64,000 nt of DNA from Streptacidiphilus jeojiense (GCF_000719095.1 NZ_JOEH01000011.1:186001-250000), one strand, 5' to 3'. Positions 16,500 to 24,794 are shown, counted from the first letter of the stretch. A program made the numbers and translations. The notes: generated by a model not told the origin, from the letters alone.

Positions 16500-16937
16500 G
16501 TGGCTGAAACCTGGGACGAAGCGCAGTTGATCACGGACGGCTTCGGGCGTGTGATCGCCGAGCTGGAGTGGTACGACGGACCGCGCGTCGGCCTCGTTGA
16601 CATCGACGGAGAGCCCCACTACTTCGACGGCTACGGCCAGTACCTCGGCGACGAGGCCGACGAATACCGCGTCTGGCCCGCGAGCCCGGCCGCGGCGGAG
16701 TTGGAACGCGAGCAGTGGGCAATCTACGTCGACTGGAACGAGCGCCAGGGGGCTGGGGCTGCCTATCTGGGTCAGAGCGGGATCGACGCGCGCTACGACG
16801 AGTTGGACGCGCTGCTGGCGCAGTACCGTCAGGCGCCGGACGATGCGCGTCGGCTCGTGGGTGAGCTCCGGTATACCGGCGCCGGCCACCAGGTGGAAGG
16901 GACCGGCTTCTGGTTCAGGTGGCGTCCGAGCAGCTGA
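16500..16937 (+). CDS. Hypothetical protein
   Basis: A 145-residue acidic soluble protein from GTG 16500. It has conserved-looking segments FGRVIAELEWYDGPRVGLVD, GEPHYFDGYGQYLGDEADEY and a C-terminal EGTGFWFRWR. Proteins of this type are common but uncharacterised in Streptomyces. It is monocistronic, preceded by the four GGGGA-containing repeats and followed by a clear hairpin. No function is proposed. Confidence 0.65.
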   Translation: MAETWDEAQLITDGFGRVIAELEWYDGPRVGLVDIDGEPHYFDGYGQYLGDEADEYRVWPASPAAAELEREQWAIYVDWNERQGAGAAYLGQSGIDARYDELDALLAQYRQAPDDARRLVGELRYTGAGHQVEGTGFWFRWRPSS

Positions 16938-16946
16938 GGCCGCCGT

Positions 16947-16981
16947 TGATCATTAGATGTTGTGTGGACAACCAATGATCA
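16947..16981 (+). terminator. Hairpin after the 16500 gene
   Basis: TGATCATT at 16947-16954 pairs perfectly with AATGATCA at 16974-16981, and GTTGT/ACAAC pair inside. The structure begins ten bases after the stop codon and is more AT-rich than its surroundings. It most likely ends transcription, though it also lies just before an IS701 fragment and could be an IS-end relic. Confidence 0.5.
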
Positions 16982-17042
16982 CGCGGCGACCTCGGCCGCC
17001 AGCGTAGTGCCTGCCTAATGGCAGGAGGCATTCGAGGCTCTG

Positions 17043-17391
17043 ATGAGCCGGATTGCAGTCCGGTTCGCCCGAGTTGAACCCCGTCCCCGAGTAGGGCGGT
17101 TGGTCTCCGGGCTCCTGTCGGACTTGCCACGGAAGAACTGCTGGACCCTCGCCGAGCACGCTGGTGACGCCACCCCGGACGGCATGCAGCACCTGCTCCA
17201 CCGCGCGAAATGGGACGCTGACGCGGTCCGTGACGACATACGCACCTACGTCATCGAGCACCTGCACGACGAGGACGCGGTGCTTGTGGTCGACGAGACG
17301 GGGGATCTGAAGAAGGGCACGGCGACCGTCGGCGTCCAGCGTCAGTACACCGGCACGGCCGGCCGAACGAGAACGCCCAGGTCGCGTGGCG
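17043..17391 (+). pseudogene. IS701-family transposase, N-terminal fragment
   Basis: The frame from 17043 matches the start of IS701-type DDE transposases: RFARVEPRPRVGRLVSGLLS, DLPRKNCWTLAEHAGDATPD, then VLVVDETGDLKKGTATVGVQ with the first catalytic aspartate, and QRQYTGTAGR. At about 17362 a one-base shift is needed to continue as ENAQVAW, after which the match ends abruptly. The later catalytic D and E are missing, so the fragment is inactive. It is joined directly to an ISL3-type fragment. Confidence 0.8.
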
Positions 17392-18183
17392 AGCACCGCC
17401 GGGGCGGGCAAGGCAGAGGGGTCCGCCCACCGTTATGCGGATCGCACCAGTGAGCGCCACCGAGCCGTCCACGACCTGCTCGACCGCGGGCACAGCCGGC
17501 GCGCGATCGCCCAGGAGCTCGGCCTGGCCCGCGGCACTGTGCGGAAGTTCGCCAGCGCCGTCACCCCCGACGAACTCGGTACCGGCAAGTGGCACAACCT
17601 CCCCAGCATCCTGGACCCCTACAAGCCCTACCTGCATCAGCGCTGGCAGGAGGGCTGCACCAACGCCCGGACACTGTTCGAGGAGATCAGATCCGCCGGA
17701 TTCCCGGGCCAGTGCACGATCGTCCGCGAGTACCTGCGACCACTGAGGTCCGGGCTCGATCCCGCCGGCCGCACGTCCAAGCCGCCCTCGGTGCGGGACG
17801 TGACCGGATGGATGACCAGACATCCCGACAGCCTGACCTCCGAGGAGACCCTCAAGATCAAGGGCATCCTCGCTCGGTGCCCCCAGCTCGACACCGCCGC
17901 CGACCAGGTTCGCTCCTTCGCCGAGATGATGCGCGACCGCGCCGGCCATCACCTGCCCCAGTGGCTCACCGAAGCCGATGCCACCGGCCTGCCGGAGCTG
18001 CGGTCGTTTGTGGTGGGGGTCAGGTCTGATCTGTCGGCGGTGACGGCGGGGTTGACGTTGACGTTGCCGTTCAGTTCCGGGGCGGTAGAGGGTCAGGTGA
18101 ACCGGATCAAGATGCTGAAGCGGCAGATGTTCGGCCGCGCGGGCGTGGACCTCCTGCGCAAGCGCATCCTCTTGGCCCGCTGA
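17386..18183 (+). pseudogene. ISL3-family transposase, C-terminal fragment
   Basis: A 265-codon open frame that matches only the second half of ISL3-type transposases: the internal helix-turn-helix (HRAVHDLLDRGHSRRAIAQE), LDPYKPYLHQRWQEGCTNAR, the PSVRDVTGWMTRHPDSLTSE segment, and the terminal GAVEGQVNRIKMLKRQMFGR ending KRILLAR, which carries the catalytic-type E in AVEG. The zinc-ribbon and first catalytic residues are missing. Its start is fused to the IS701 fragment, so it cannot encode a working transposase. Confidence 0.8.
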
Positions 18184-18357
18184 CCCGCGTCCCGGACACC
18201 CCGCGACGGTGACCCTCCGTCAGCCCTGCACCAAAAGTGATCCGGAACCACGATTCACCCGTCGCCGACAGTGACGGAGATCACGGGCGGGGTGGCCTAC
18301 GAAGGCGCTGACAGAGCAGTGCCCAATGAGTCGGACCGATCGCCGCAAGTTGGCGAG

Positions 18358-19149
18358 TCAAGGGAGAGTCAAGCTTGCCCGGGACGCCTGGTACGCAGGA
18401 TCGACACCGAGTTGGCGGTGAAACTCCTGCGCGAAGGAGTCGGCAGCTTTCCAAGCCCAGCGACAGCCCGCGTAGCCGAAGAACTGGTCCGGGTAGAACG
18501 AGTTGCCGGCCGAGGTGAACGGGTGCGGCCGGAAGCTCGTGCCGCCAAGGGATTCATGCAGCCCCTTCTCGAAGCTCCTCAAGTCCCTACCGACCTCGTG
18601 GGCGCCCTCCTTGAAGTGGATGAGCTTGTTTCGTGCCTCCACCAGGCGCTTGACCGGTTGATAGGGCGCGTGCCCGGTGTTCATCGGCTCTTTTCCGAGG
18701 AGGTTCAGGGTGAACTGGTACTTCTCAAGCAGCCCGGTGGCGCCCTTGAGTAGATCCCATAGGGCGGCCAGCCTGCGTCGGTCCTCGCTGGCCAGGAGTC
18801 CGCCGACGTAGGGGAAGCCGGCTCCGTAGAAGTTTGGGCGGCCTTCTTGCTCCGTTGCCCTGATCGCGGACAGGAACACCTCGTTGATGTTCGCTTCCAG
18901 GAACATGACCGATGCCACGACGGAGGAACTGGCGAAGGCCCAGTGTTCGTCTGCTGCTGTCTCTGCCTCGGAAGTGCCATCCGTCAGACCGGCTCGTGCT
19001 TGCTCTCGCTCTTCGCAGCGGCGCGCCATCAGGACTGCGGACCTGGCGTTGCTGATCGAATTCCATCGAACCAAGGTCACTGTCATCTCGTCAGAGATGT
19101 GGATCTCAGAGCCAGTCGTAGCTTCGGTTGGGGTCTCCTCCGAGCCCAT
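18358..19149 (-). CDS. HEPN-like protein with an R-x4-H motif
   Basis: A 263-residue, mostly helical protein. Residues 166-180 read PVKRLVEARNKLIHF, giving R173-N-K-L-I-H178, the R-x4-6-H motif that forms the RNase site in HEPN toxins and defence effectors. The preceding helix (LEKYQFTLNLLG) and following acidic stretch fit a HEPN four-helix bundle. It lies in a small cluster with a repeat-tailed membrane protein and a DNA-binding/acetyltransferase fusion. RNA cleavage is inferred from the motif only; some HEPN proteins are inactive. Confidence 0.6.
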   Translation of the reverse strand: MGSEETPTEATTGSEIHISDEMTVTLVRWNSISNARSAVLMARRCEEREQARAGLTDGTSEAETAADEHWAFASSSVVASVMFLEANINEVFLSAIRATEQEGRPNFYGAGFPYVGGLLASEDRRRLAALWDLLKGATGLLEKYQFTLNLLGKEPMNTGHAPYQPVKRLVEARNKLIHFKEGAHEVGRDLRSFEKGLHESLGGTSFRPHPFTSAGNSFYPDQFFGYAGCRWAWKAADSFAQEFHRQLGVDPAYQASRASLTLP

Positions 19150-19238
19150 AAGTCACTCCTTCGAGCCTAGGTCTGCCGAAAGGCCCATCGTCCCATTGGC
19201 CGCGAGACTCCAATGCCGGGAACACCATCGGCACCGGC

Positions 19239-19490
19239 TTACCTGGTGACCTCGCGCTGATGCGAGGAGTCCTTCGCGTCCTTCGCGTCCTTCGCGTCCC
19301 TCGCGTCCCTCGCGTCCCTCGCGTCCCTCGCGTCCAGCTCCCGCCCCTTCCATGCGGCGTAAAGGCCAGCCAGCGGGGTGGCGAGGACCGCGACTGATTC
19401 TGCGGACACGTGCCCAACGCACACGAGCAGGAAGGTGGTAGCCAGGATCACCACGAGCGCGATCAGGTCGAGCAGGGTCGGACGGCTCAC
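19239..19490 (-). CDS. Small membrane protein with DAR/DAK repeat tail
   Basis: An 83-residue protein from GTG 19490. Two hydrophobic stretches (LLDLIALVVILATTFLLVCV and VAVLATPLAGLYAAW) form a membrane hairpin, followed by a highly charged tail of seven tripeptides, four D-A-R then three D-A-K, and a short end (SSHQREVTR). The frame upstream of 19490 is antisense to the divergent fusion gene and not real. It lies 89 bp from the start of the HEPN gene on the same strand. The function is unknown. Confidence 0.6.
   Translation of the reverse strand: MSRPTLLDLIALVVILATTFLLVCVGHVSAESVAVLATPLAGLYAAWKGRELDARDARDARDARDAKDAKDAKDSSHQREVTR
19270..19332 (-). repeat. Seven tandem 9-bp units
   Basis: Three copies of TCCTTCGCG followed by four of TCCCTCGCG on the plus strand encode the DAK and DAR tripeptides of the membrane protein tail. 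Copies within each class are identical, which suggests recent expansion. The nine-base unit keeps the reading frame whenever copy number changes. Confidence 0.95.
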
Positions 19491-19610
19491 GATGGTTCTC
19501 CTTGGATCGACGGGCCCGTAGACAGGGCGACGTGTGCATCCTCTGAGAGACTGAATTCTTGAGCCAGCTGCAATAACGTTGTTGAACAGGTCAGCAAGAA
19601 CTAGTCGGGG

Positions 19611-21014
19611 GTGCGAGTGGGTGAGCTGGAGAGCCCGCTGCCCGATCGCGGTCGTCCACCTGGCCGACCCCGCAAACCGCTCAACCAGTCCGGCTACCCC
19701 CCGGCCAAACTGGCTTGGCTGGAACATGTACGCCTCATTGTCGACTCCTCCTTCGGCAAGCGGGAGGTAGCAGCGAGTGCTCTCAAGATTGACCAGGGCG
19801 AACTGTCCCGGCGTTTGAACGGCAAGCTCGCCGACTTGGACTTCGTCCGGCTGCTGCATGAGGTGTGCACCCCCCGCTACGGCGCGGCCATGCCGCCCAT
19901 CGAGAAATCGAACGAACTCTTCTTAGCGGCTGTCCGAGAAGCGGACCCGAGTAGGTTTGAGGGCTTCAAGTCGTTGTTGGAGGTTGCAGAGGAGAACAGA
20001 TTTCTAGCTGATCGTGTAAACCAATTGGAGATGGATATTACTGTCGCCCGGGGGCTTCTGGCAGTTGAGAAGGAGTCTGCGGATCAGCTTGCTCGGCAAC
20101 TGCAAAATGCACTCGATCGCGCCGAAGCGGGCGAAGCGGCATGGCGGACACTTTTGGCATCCGTGCTTGGAGCCCCTCGTCAGGAGTGGCCTTGGAAATC
20201 TCAGTCGGGGCAAGTAAATGCGAATGACCTGGAGCAGGAGCTCGTGCGTGACTTCCTGAGCCTCGGAATTCGCCCGGGCATAATTCTCTATGTTCATATG
20301 GGTTTGGTCCATATAGACCGTACTACGGCTCAGGTGATGACTTGGGCTCTTCGCCGCGTGCTTGGCCCAAAGGGGACTGTCGTCATTTCCACTGCCACAC
20401 CAGAGAACTCGGCTCACGGTCCAGTCTACGAGACGCTCACTCGTAGTATGACTCGCGTACAGCTGGAAGAATTCCACGAATTCGTGCCAGCGTTCGATCG
20501 GGTGGCGAGCCCGTCCTCGCAACTCTTGACGTGGCTCTCTGAGGAGATCAGATGCACCCCAGGTGCGCTTCGCAGTGGCCATCCGCTGGCATCCGTAGCG
20601 GCAGTTGGCCCGCATGCAGCGGAGATTACGAGGTCTCACGCATTTGAGTCTACTTACGGGTTCGATTCTCCATTTGGCAATCTCTACCTAATGGATGCAC
20701 AGGTGCTGATCCTTGGAGCGCCGCAGTGGGACTGTCCTATCTACTACACGGCCGATTATATGTTGGACCGCCCGCCCACAAAAAACGAGGTATGCAAAGT
20801 TCGCGACAGTCAGGGCCAAAGAATGTGGGTCAGCTTCGAAACCGTAGACCATGCCAGTATCCACACGCCTGAAGTAGTCCAATCCCTTGAGCAGGCCATT
20901 GGCTCGCTTCTTGAATCCAGTAGAGGGATGCTCGGACCATATACGGCGCACCTTCTGTCGGTCCGCGATGGAGTTGACACGGCTTACGGGCGCCTTGCCG
21001 CGGCCATTTCCTGA
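19611..21014 (+). CDS. Fusion of DNA-binding-like head, coiled coil and AAC(3)-type acetyltransferase
   Basis: A 467-residue protein with an unusual layout. Residues 12-24 carry an AT-hook-like RGRPPGRPRKP. Residues 35-90 look helix-turn-helix-like (REVAASALKIDQGELSRRLN). Residues 118-185 are a heptad-rich coiled coil. Residues 208-461 match the aminoglycoside N3-acetyltransferase (Antibiotic_NAT) fold, with ALRRVLGPKGTVVIS, PAFDRVASPSS and the conserved RSGHPLAS (H324, P325). Where classical enzymes have an H-x-A-E segment, this one has Y-T-A-D near 379-382, so activity or substrate may differ. Base composition is visibly lower in GC than its neighbours, suggesting transfer. The GTG at 19611 is the chosen start. 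Confidence 0.7.
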   Translation: MRVGELESPLPDRGRPPGRPRKPLNQSGYPPAKLAWLEHVRLIVDSSFGKREVAASALKIDQGELSRRLNGKLADLDFVRLLHEVCTPRYGAAMPPIEKSNELFLAAVREADPSRFEGFKSLLEVAEENRFLADRVNQLEMDITVARGLLAVEKESADQLARQLQNALDRAEAGEAAWRTLLASVLGAPRQEWPWKSQSGQVNANDLEQELVRDFLSLGIRPGIILYVHMGLVHIDRTTAQVMTWALRRVLGPKGTVVISTATPENSAHGPVYETLTRSMTRVQLEEFHEFVPAFDRVASPSSQLLTWLSEEIRCTPGALRSGHPLASVAAVGPHAAEITRSHAFESTYGFDSPFGNLYLMDAQVLILGAPQWDCPIYYTADYMLDRPPTKNEVCKVRDSQGQRMWVSFETVDHASIHTPEVVQSLEQAIGSLLESSRGMLGPYTAHLLSVRDGVDTAYGRLAAAIS

Positions 21015-21119
21015 ATTGGGATCACTAGCGACGCGCGCACGTAGACCGGGTGGTGTACCGCGTGTTGGATGGCCTGTCCTAGATTCCTCCGACGTGTGCC
21101 GCCGTTCAGATGCACGCTA

Positions 21120-21225
21120 GTGGGTGCCAGCGAGACTATCCAGAAGGGTCGTTCCTTCATCATCCTCGATACCAACCAGCTCCGCCAAGCGGCGTTTCCT
21201 CACGGGGCGCTGCTTGGGATGCTTC
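21120..21225 (+). pseudogene. PIN-like domain gene, 5' fragment cut by IS5
   Basis: From GTG 21120 the frame reads through GRSFIILDTNQLRQAAFPHG and ALLGML, which looks like the first strand and catalytic aspartate (LDTN) of a PIN-like nuclease. It is then interrupted exactly at the left end of the IS5-type element. No continuation is recognisable on the far side, so the rest was deleted or lies elsewhere. It follows the acetyltransferase fusion by 105 bp on the same strand and may have been its partner gene. The domain call rests on a short stretch. Confidence 0.45.
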
Positions 21226-22123
21226 GAGCTCGTAACACGATCTTGCGGGGTGGTGCAGGTCAGCCGTATCCAGTACGACGATTGAGCCGTTCGTGATGGT
21301 GTGAGCGTCAAGCCGTGGGTCGTGGACGATGAGTTGTGGGCAGTAGTCGAGCCGGTGCTGCCACCGTGGCCGGGCGTTCTCCGGGCCCGCGGCCGATGTC
21401 GGACCGGTTGTGTCTGCAGGGGGTGCTGTTCGTGCTCTACACGGGGATCCCGTGGCAGCAGCTGCCCCTGGAGCTGGGCTTCGGCTCCGGGCAGACCTGC
21501 TGGCGGCGTCTGGAGCGCTGGCAGGAGGCGGGCGTCTTCGACCAGCTGCACCGGATACTGCTGTCGGAGCTGAACGCGGCCGGTGAACTGGACTGGAGCC
21601 GCGCGTGCGTGGACGCCTCCCACCTGCGCGCGAAAAAGGGGGTGCCGCGACGGGCCCGTCGCCTGTCGACCGCCGCAAGAGCGGCAGCAAGCACCACCTG
21701 ATCTGCGACGGCAACGGCACACCGCTCAAGGTCATCACCACTGCGGCCAACGTCAACGACGTCACCCAGACCCTGGCCCTGGTCGACGCCATCCCGCCGG
21801 TCGCCGGCCGCGTCGGCCATCCCCGCAAGCGCCCCGAAGCCCTGCTCGGCGACAAGGCCTACGACAGCGAACCCAACCGCCGTGAACTGCGGAAACGCGG
21901 CATCTTGCCCGTCATCTCCCGACGCGGCCACCCCAACATCCACGGCCTGGGCAAACTCCGCTACGCCGTCGAGCAGACCTTCGCCCTGCTCCGCCAGTTC
22001 AAGCGACTCGCTGTCCGCTGGGAACGACGCCTCGACCTCCACACCGCCTTCATCTCGCTGGGCTGCACACTCATCTGCTGGCGACGCCTCAAGAAGGCCA
22101 CCACGTGATCGTGTTACGAGCTC
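21226..22123 (+). mobile_element. IS5-family insertion sequence with perfect 17-bp terminal repeats
   Basis: The element is 898 bp. Its left end, GAGCTCGTAACACGATC at 21226-21242, and right end at 22107-22123 are exact inverted copies. Between them is an IS5-type transposase spread over three frames. No target duplication is evident: bases just outside are TTC on the left and TAA on the right, consistent with an insertion followed by deletion of flanking DNA. The left flank is a PIN-like gene start and the right flank a chimeric TetR gene. Confidence 0.9.
21301..22108 (+). pseudogene. IS5-family transposase in three frames
   Basis: Frame one (from GTG 21301) gives the N terminus KPWVVDDELWAVVEPVLPP. 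Near 21375 a -1 shift leads to RSPGPRP, SDRLCLQGVLFVLYTGIPWQ and SRACVDASHLRAKKG. At about 21635 a second -1 shift, at AAAAAGGGGGT, leads to GAATGPSPVDRRKSGSKHHL, the ANVNDVTQTLALVDAIPPV region and the final YAVEQTFALLRQFKRLAVRW with the catalytic E. The second shift lies on an A5G5 run that could allow programmed frameshifting, known in part of this family. The first looks like a true one-base loss. Confidence 0.8.
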
Positions 22124-22171
22124 TAAGGGCTGTCCCGCTACTCCCGACGGGCCAGCGGCGGAGACATATCG

Positions 22172-22921
22172 GTGAGGCCTGAGACACTCTGTTCCGTGCT
22201 GATCAAGGGTTACGACTACGGGCCGCTGGTCGCGGGCGAGTGGCTGCTTGAGCGTGCCGGGTTCTGGTCCAATCATCTGCTGGCCATGTGTCGATTCACC
22301 GCGGGTGAGACCCGGCCAGCACCCGAGTGGTTCGGTGACGACGGCGCCGACACGGACGCCCTCTCCGAGGTTCTCCAGAACGACCAGGTCTGGCCGGCTT
22401 TTCGCCTCCCATTCCAAGGGGGCCACAGCGCCGTCGTCGCCGAGCTTGGACCTGACGTCCCGTTGGACGTCATCGCCCGGCGCGCCGGGGTGGGCAACGC
22501 CACGCTGTACCGCCACTTCCCCAGCCGCGAACCCCTGGTCGAAGCCGTCTACCGCGACGACGTCGCCCGCCTCACCGAGCAGGCCCTGGACCTAGCCGGG
22601 CAGTACACCCCCGCAGTGGCTCTGGAGCGCTGGGTGCGCGAGGCGCTGATCCCCGCCCAGCAGCAGCCCGGACTGACAGCGGCACTCAGCAGTGCATTGA
22701 CGCGCGCCCCCGAGCTCTTCTCCGAGAGCAAGCAACGCTTCAACGATGCCGCCGACCAGCTGGTCACCGCCGCCCAGGCCGACGGTGCGGTGCGGGCGGA
22801 CGTGTCCACCAACGACGTCCTGCGCATGGCCTCGGGCCTTGCCCTCGCCTCCGTCGGCGCTGCGGGCACCCTTGAGAGGATGCTGACCGTGATGTTCGAC
22901 GGCCTGGCCAGCAGCGGCTGA
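22172..22921 (+). CDS. Chimeric ORF ending in a TetR-type regulator
   Basis: A 249-residue frame. Residues 1 to about 88 (GYDYGPLVAGEWLLERAGFW and CRFTAGETRPAPEWFG) belong to an unrecognised protein. From about residue 92, PDVPLDVIARRAGVGNATLY and RHFPSREPLVEAVYRDD are the second and third helices of a TetR DNA-binding domain, followed by a complete TetR ligand-binding half. The first helix of the DNA-binding domain has been replaced, so normal operator binding is doubtful. The gene starts 48 bp from the IS5 right end, so IS-linked rearrangement is the likely cause. Confidence 0.7.
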   Translation: MRPETLCSVLIKGYDYGPLVAGEWLLERAGFWSNHLLAMCRFTAGETRPAPEWFGDDGADTDALSEVLQNDQVWPAFRLPFQGGHSAVVAELGPDVPLDVIARRAGVGNATLYRHFPSREPLVEAVYRDDVARLTEQALDLAGQYTPAVALERWVREALIPAQQQPGLTAALSSALTRAPELFSESKQRFNDAADQLVTAAQADGAVRADVSTNDVLRMASGLALASVGAAGTLERMLTVMFDGLASSG

Positions 22922-23067
22922 CCGCGCGATCACCCCCAGACCCAGTGCATCGACCGGCGTCCGCCAACGTGCGCAGCCGGATGCCCGGCCGATCCCGCAC
23001 CGCGAACCCGCGTGCGGCCGGCACCTGTCGGGCTTCGCTGATCGCGTCACGGCCCGCCGGTCAGAGG

Positions 23068-23610
23068 TCAGACTCGGTCCAGGGGCCGATGCGGCCCCTC
23101 CGGGAGTTCCACAGTGATCGCGTCGCCAGGACGCACCACGCCGCCCACTTGGACGACGCTCATGATGCCGGCCTTGCGCACGATGGCCCCGGCCTCGTCA
23201 CGGCCGATGACCTTCTTCAGCAGCCCGTCCTGGAAGTTGTCGATCTGCAGGCAGGGATTGCGCAGGCCGGTGACCTCCACGATCGCCTCGCCACCGAAGC
23301 GCAGCAAAGTCCCGACGGGCAGAGCAAGCAGGTCGATGCCACTGGTCGTGATGTTCTCGCCGAGATCGCCGGGCGTCACCTCGAATCCCTCTCCGCCGAC
23401 TTCGGTGAAGAGTTCCTCATGAATGAGGTGGACCTGGCGCAGGTTCGGCTGGGTGGGGTCCCGCGCGACGCGCGAGCGGTGCTTGACGGTGACACCGGCG
23501 TGCACGTCCCCCTCCACACCGAGCCCGGCGAGCAAAGTGATGCTGGTCCGATTGGGCTTGGTGAACGAATACTCACCGTTGCTGCTGACGGCCGTTACTA
23601 CTCCACCCAT
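23068..23610 (-). CDS. MOSC-domain protein
   Basis: A 180-residue protein starting at ATG 23610 (MGGVVTAVSS). It has the MOSC core: GLGVEGDVHAG, the NLRQVHLIHEE segment, GDLGENITTSGIDLLALPVG and the conserved cysteine in GLRNPCLQIDNFQ, which in this superfamily handles sulfur or the molybdenum cofactor. The reading frame continues upstream in phase into an unrelated broken gene, so a longer fused product is possible, but the domain is complete from 23610. It may act in molybdenum-cofactor sulfuration or N-hydroxylated compound reduction. Confidence 0.88.
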   Translation of the reverse strand: MGGVVTAVSSNGEYSFTKPNRTSITLLAGLGVEGDVHAGVTVKHRSRVARDPTQPNLRQVHLIHEELFTEVGGEGFEVTPGDLGENITTSGIDLLALPVGTLLRFGGEAIVEVTGLRNPCLQIDNFQDGLLKKVIGRDEAGAIVRKAGIMSVVQVGGVVRPGDAITVELPEGPHRPLDRV

Positions 23611-24075
23611 CCCGCGGACCCCCTGCTCGGTAGCTATTGCTCGCTCTCGACCTGCACGTCCCAGGTTAAACAGGTAGCTGACGGACTCTTGTACGAACTG
23701 GTCCCGGAGCGCACCGACCAGATCGGCGGCCCGCTGCCGGTACCGCGCCGTCCAGTCACCGCCGGAGAGCAAGTACAGGGTCGCCGCCGTGTCCAGCTCG
23801 TCGAGCGCCTGCATCTGCTCGCGCCACCAGCGGTCGAGCACCGAGGTCACCATCGGTATGTGCGCCCGCACAGACCTCGCGGGCTGGAACATCCAGCTCG
23901 GAAAGGCCCGTGATGTTGAAGGACTCGGACAGCGCCTCCCAGATCCGCCGCGGATCCTCGTCCTGGACATAGGCCGCCGGCCCGATCGCACCCGACTGCG
24001 CGACTCGCTTGGTCGGGCGGGTGCTGAGTCCGTCGGTGGGCACCCGCCCGACGGGGGTCAGTGGGTGAGGATGAT
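23611..24075 (-). pseudogene. Frameshifted remnant of an unrecognised protein
   Basis: Protein-like sequence runs in two frames: from about 24045 (RVAQSGAIGPAAYVQDEDPR, RIWEALSESFNITGLSELDV) to about 23880, then continuing in the MOSC frame (AHIPMVTSVLDRWWREQMQA, LDTAATLYLLSGGDWTARYR, FVQESVSYLF). One shift near 23880 joins them. The second half is in phase with the MOSC gene. No family was recognised, and no start codon is assignable. Confidence 0.45.
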
Positions 24076-24690
24076 GCGCTGGCGGGTCCACTTGTTCGTG
24101 GTGGCGGCAGCGAGGAGGGCGTCGGCGAGGTCGGCGCGGCTGAGCTTTCCGCCGTTGCGAGTGGTGCCGCTGTCCAGCGGGAGGGCCTTGTACGTGCCGG
24201 TGGCGGAGCCGTTGCCGAGCATGACGGGCAGGGCGATGGTCCAGGCGAGGTCGCTGCGGGCGATGGTGTCGTCGGCGGTGCCCTTGTCGGCCATGAGCTT
24301 GCTCATGAGCAGCTTGGAGGCGCTGGCCTGGATGCGGGACTGGCGCTGGCCGCTTGTGCCCGCGCCGAGGGCGGAGAGCCAGACCAGGCGCTGCACGCCC
24401 GCGGTGGCTGCCGCTTCGAGGACGGGGCCGGTGGACTGGGTGGCGAGGGTGGACTTGAAGTCCTTGCCGGGGCCCAGGGCCGAGATCAGGGCGTCGCTGC
24501 CGTGCAGCGCCTTCTCGACGTCCGTGCGGGAGGTGGCGTCGCCGACGACGACGGTGACCCGGTCGTCGTCGCGCTGGGGCAGTCGGGCTGGGTCGCGGAC
24601 CAGGGCGGTGATGCGGTGGCCTGCGGCCAGGGCCTGCTGGACGACCTGCTGGCCGGTGGGGCCGGTGGCCCCGAGGACGGTGAGCTGCAT
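24058..24690 (-). CDS. NAD(P)-binding (NmrA-like) protein
   Basis: A 210-residue Rossmann-fold protein from the ATG at 24690. It has the dinucleotide-binding motif LTVLGATGPTGQQV, then ITALVRDPARLP, VVGDATSRTDVEKAL and the LVWLSALGAG strand in place of a classical YxxxK. This is the atypical short-chain dehydrogenase/NmrA class that binds NAD(P) and often senses redox state. It is divergent from a TetR regulator, with a palindrome between them. The last 18 bases overlap the end of the remnant region at 23611-24075. Confidence 0.85.
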   Translation of the reverse strand: MQLTVLGATGPTGQQVVQQALAAGHRITALVRDPARLPQRDDDRVTVVVGDATSRTDVEKALHGSDALISALGPGKDFKSTLATQSTGPVLEAAATAGVQRLVWLSALGAGTSGQRQSRIQASASKLLMSKLMADKGTADDTIARSDLAWTIALPVMLGNGSATGTYKALPLDSGTTRNGGKLSRADLADALLAAATTNKWTRQRIILTH

Positions 24691-24780
24691 GGTTCCGGTC
24701 TCTTCCTCTGCGTGCGTGCGCCTCACGGCGAGGCGGTGGGAGCGCGGGCAGCTATGGTGAGCGTGCGCCCACTTTTATGA

Positions 24781-24794
24781 TGAGCGAGCGCTCA
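24781..24794. promoter_or_regulatory. Candidate TetR operator
   Basis: TGAGCG-AG-CGCTCA is a perfect 6-2-6 palindrome between the divergent NmrA-like (24690) and TetR (24853) genes. It is placed to repress both. The assignment to the adjacent TetR protein is inferred from position. Confidence 0.6.
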
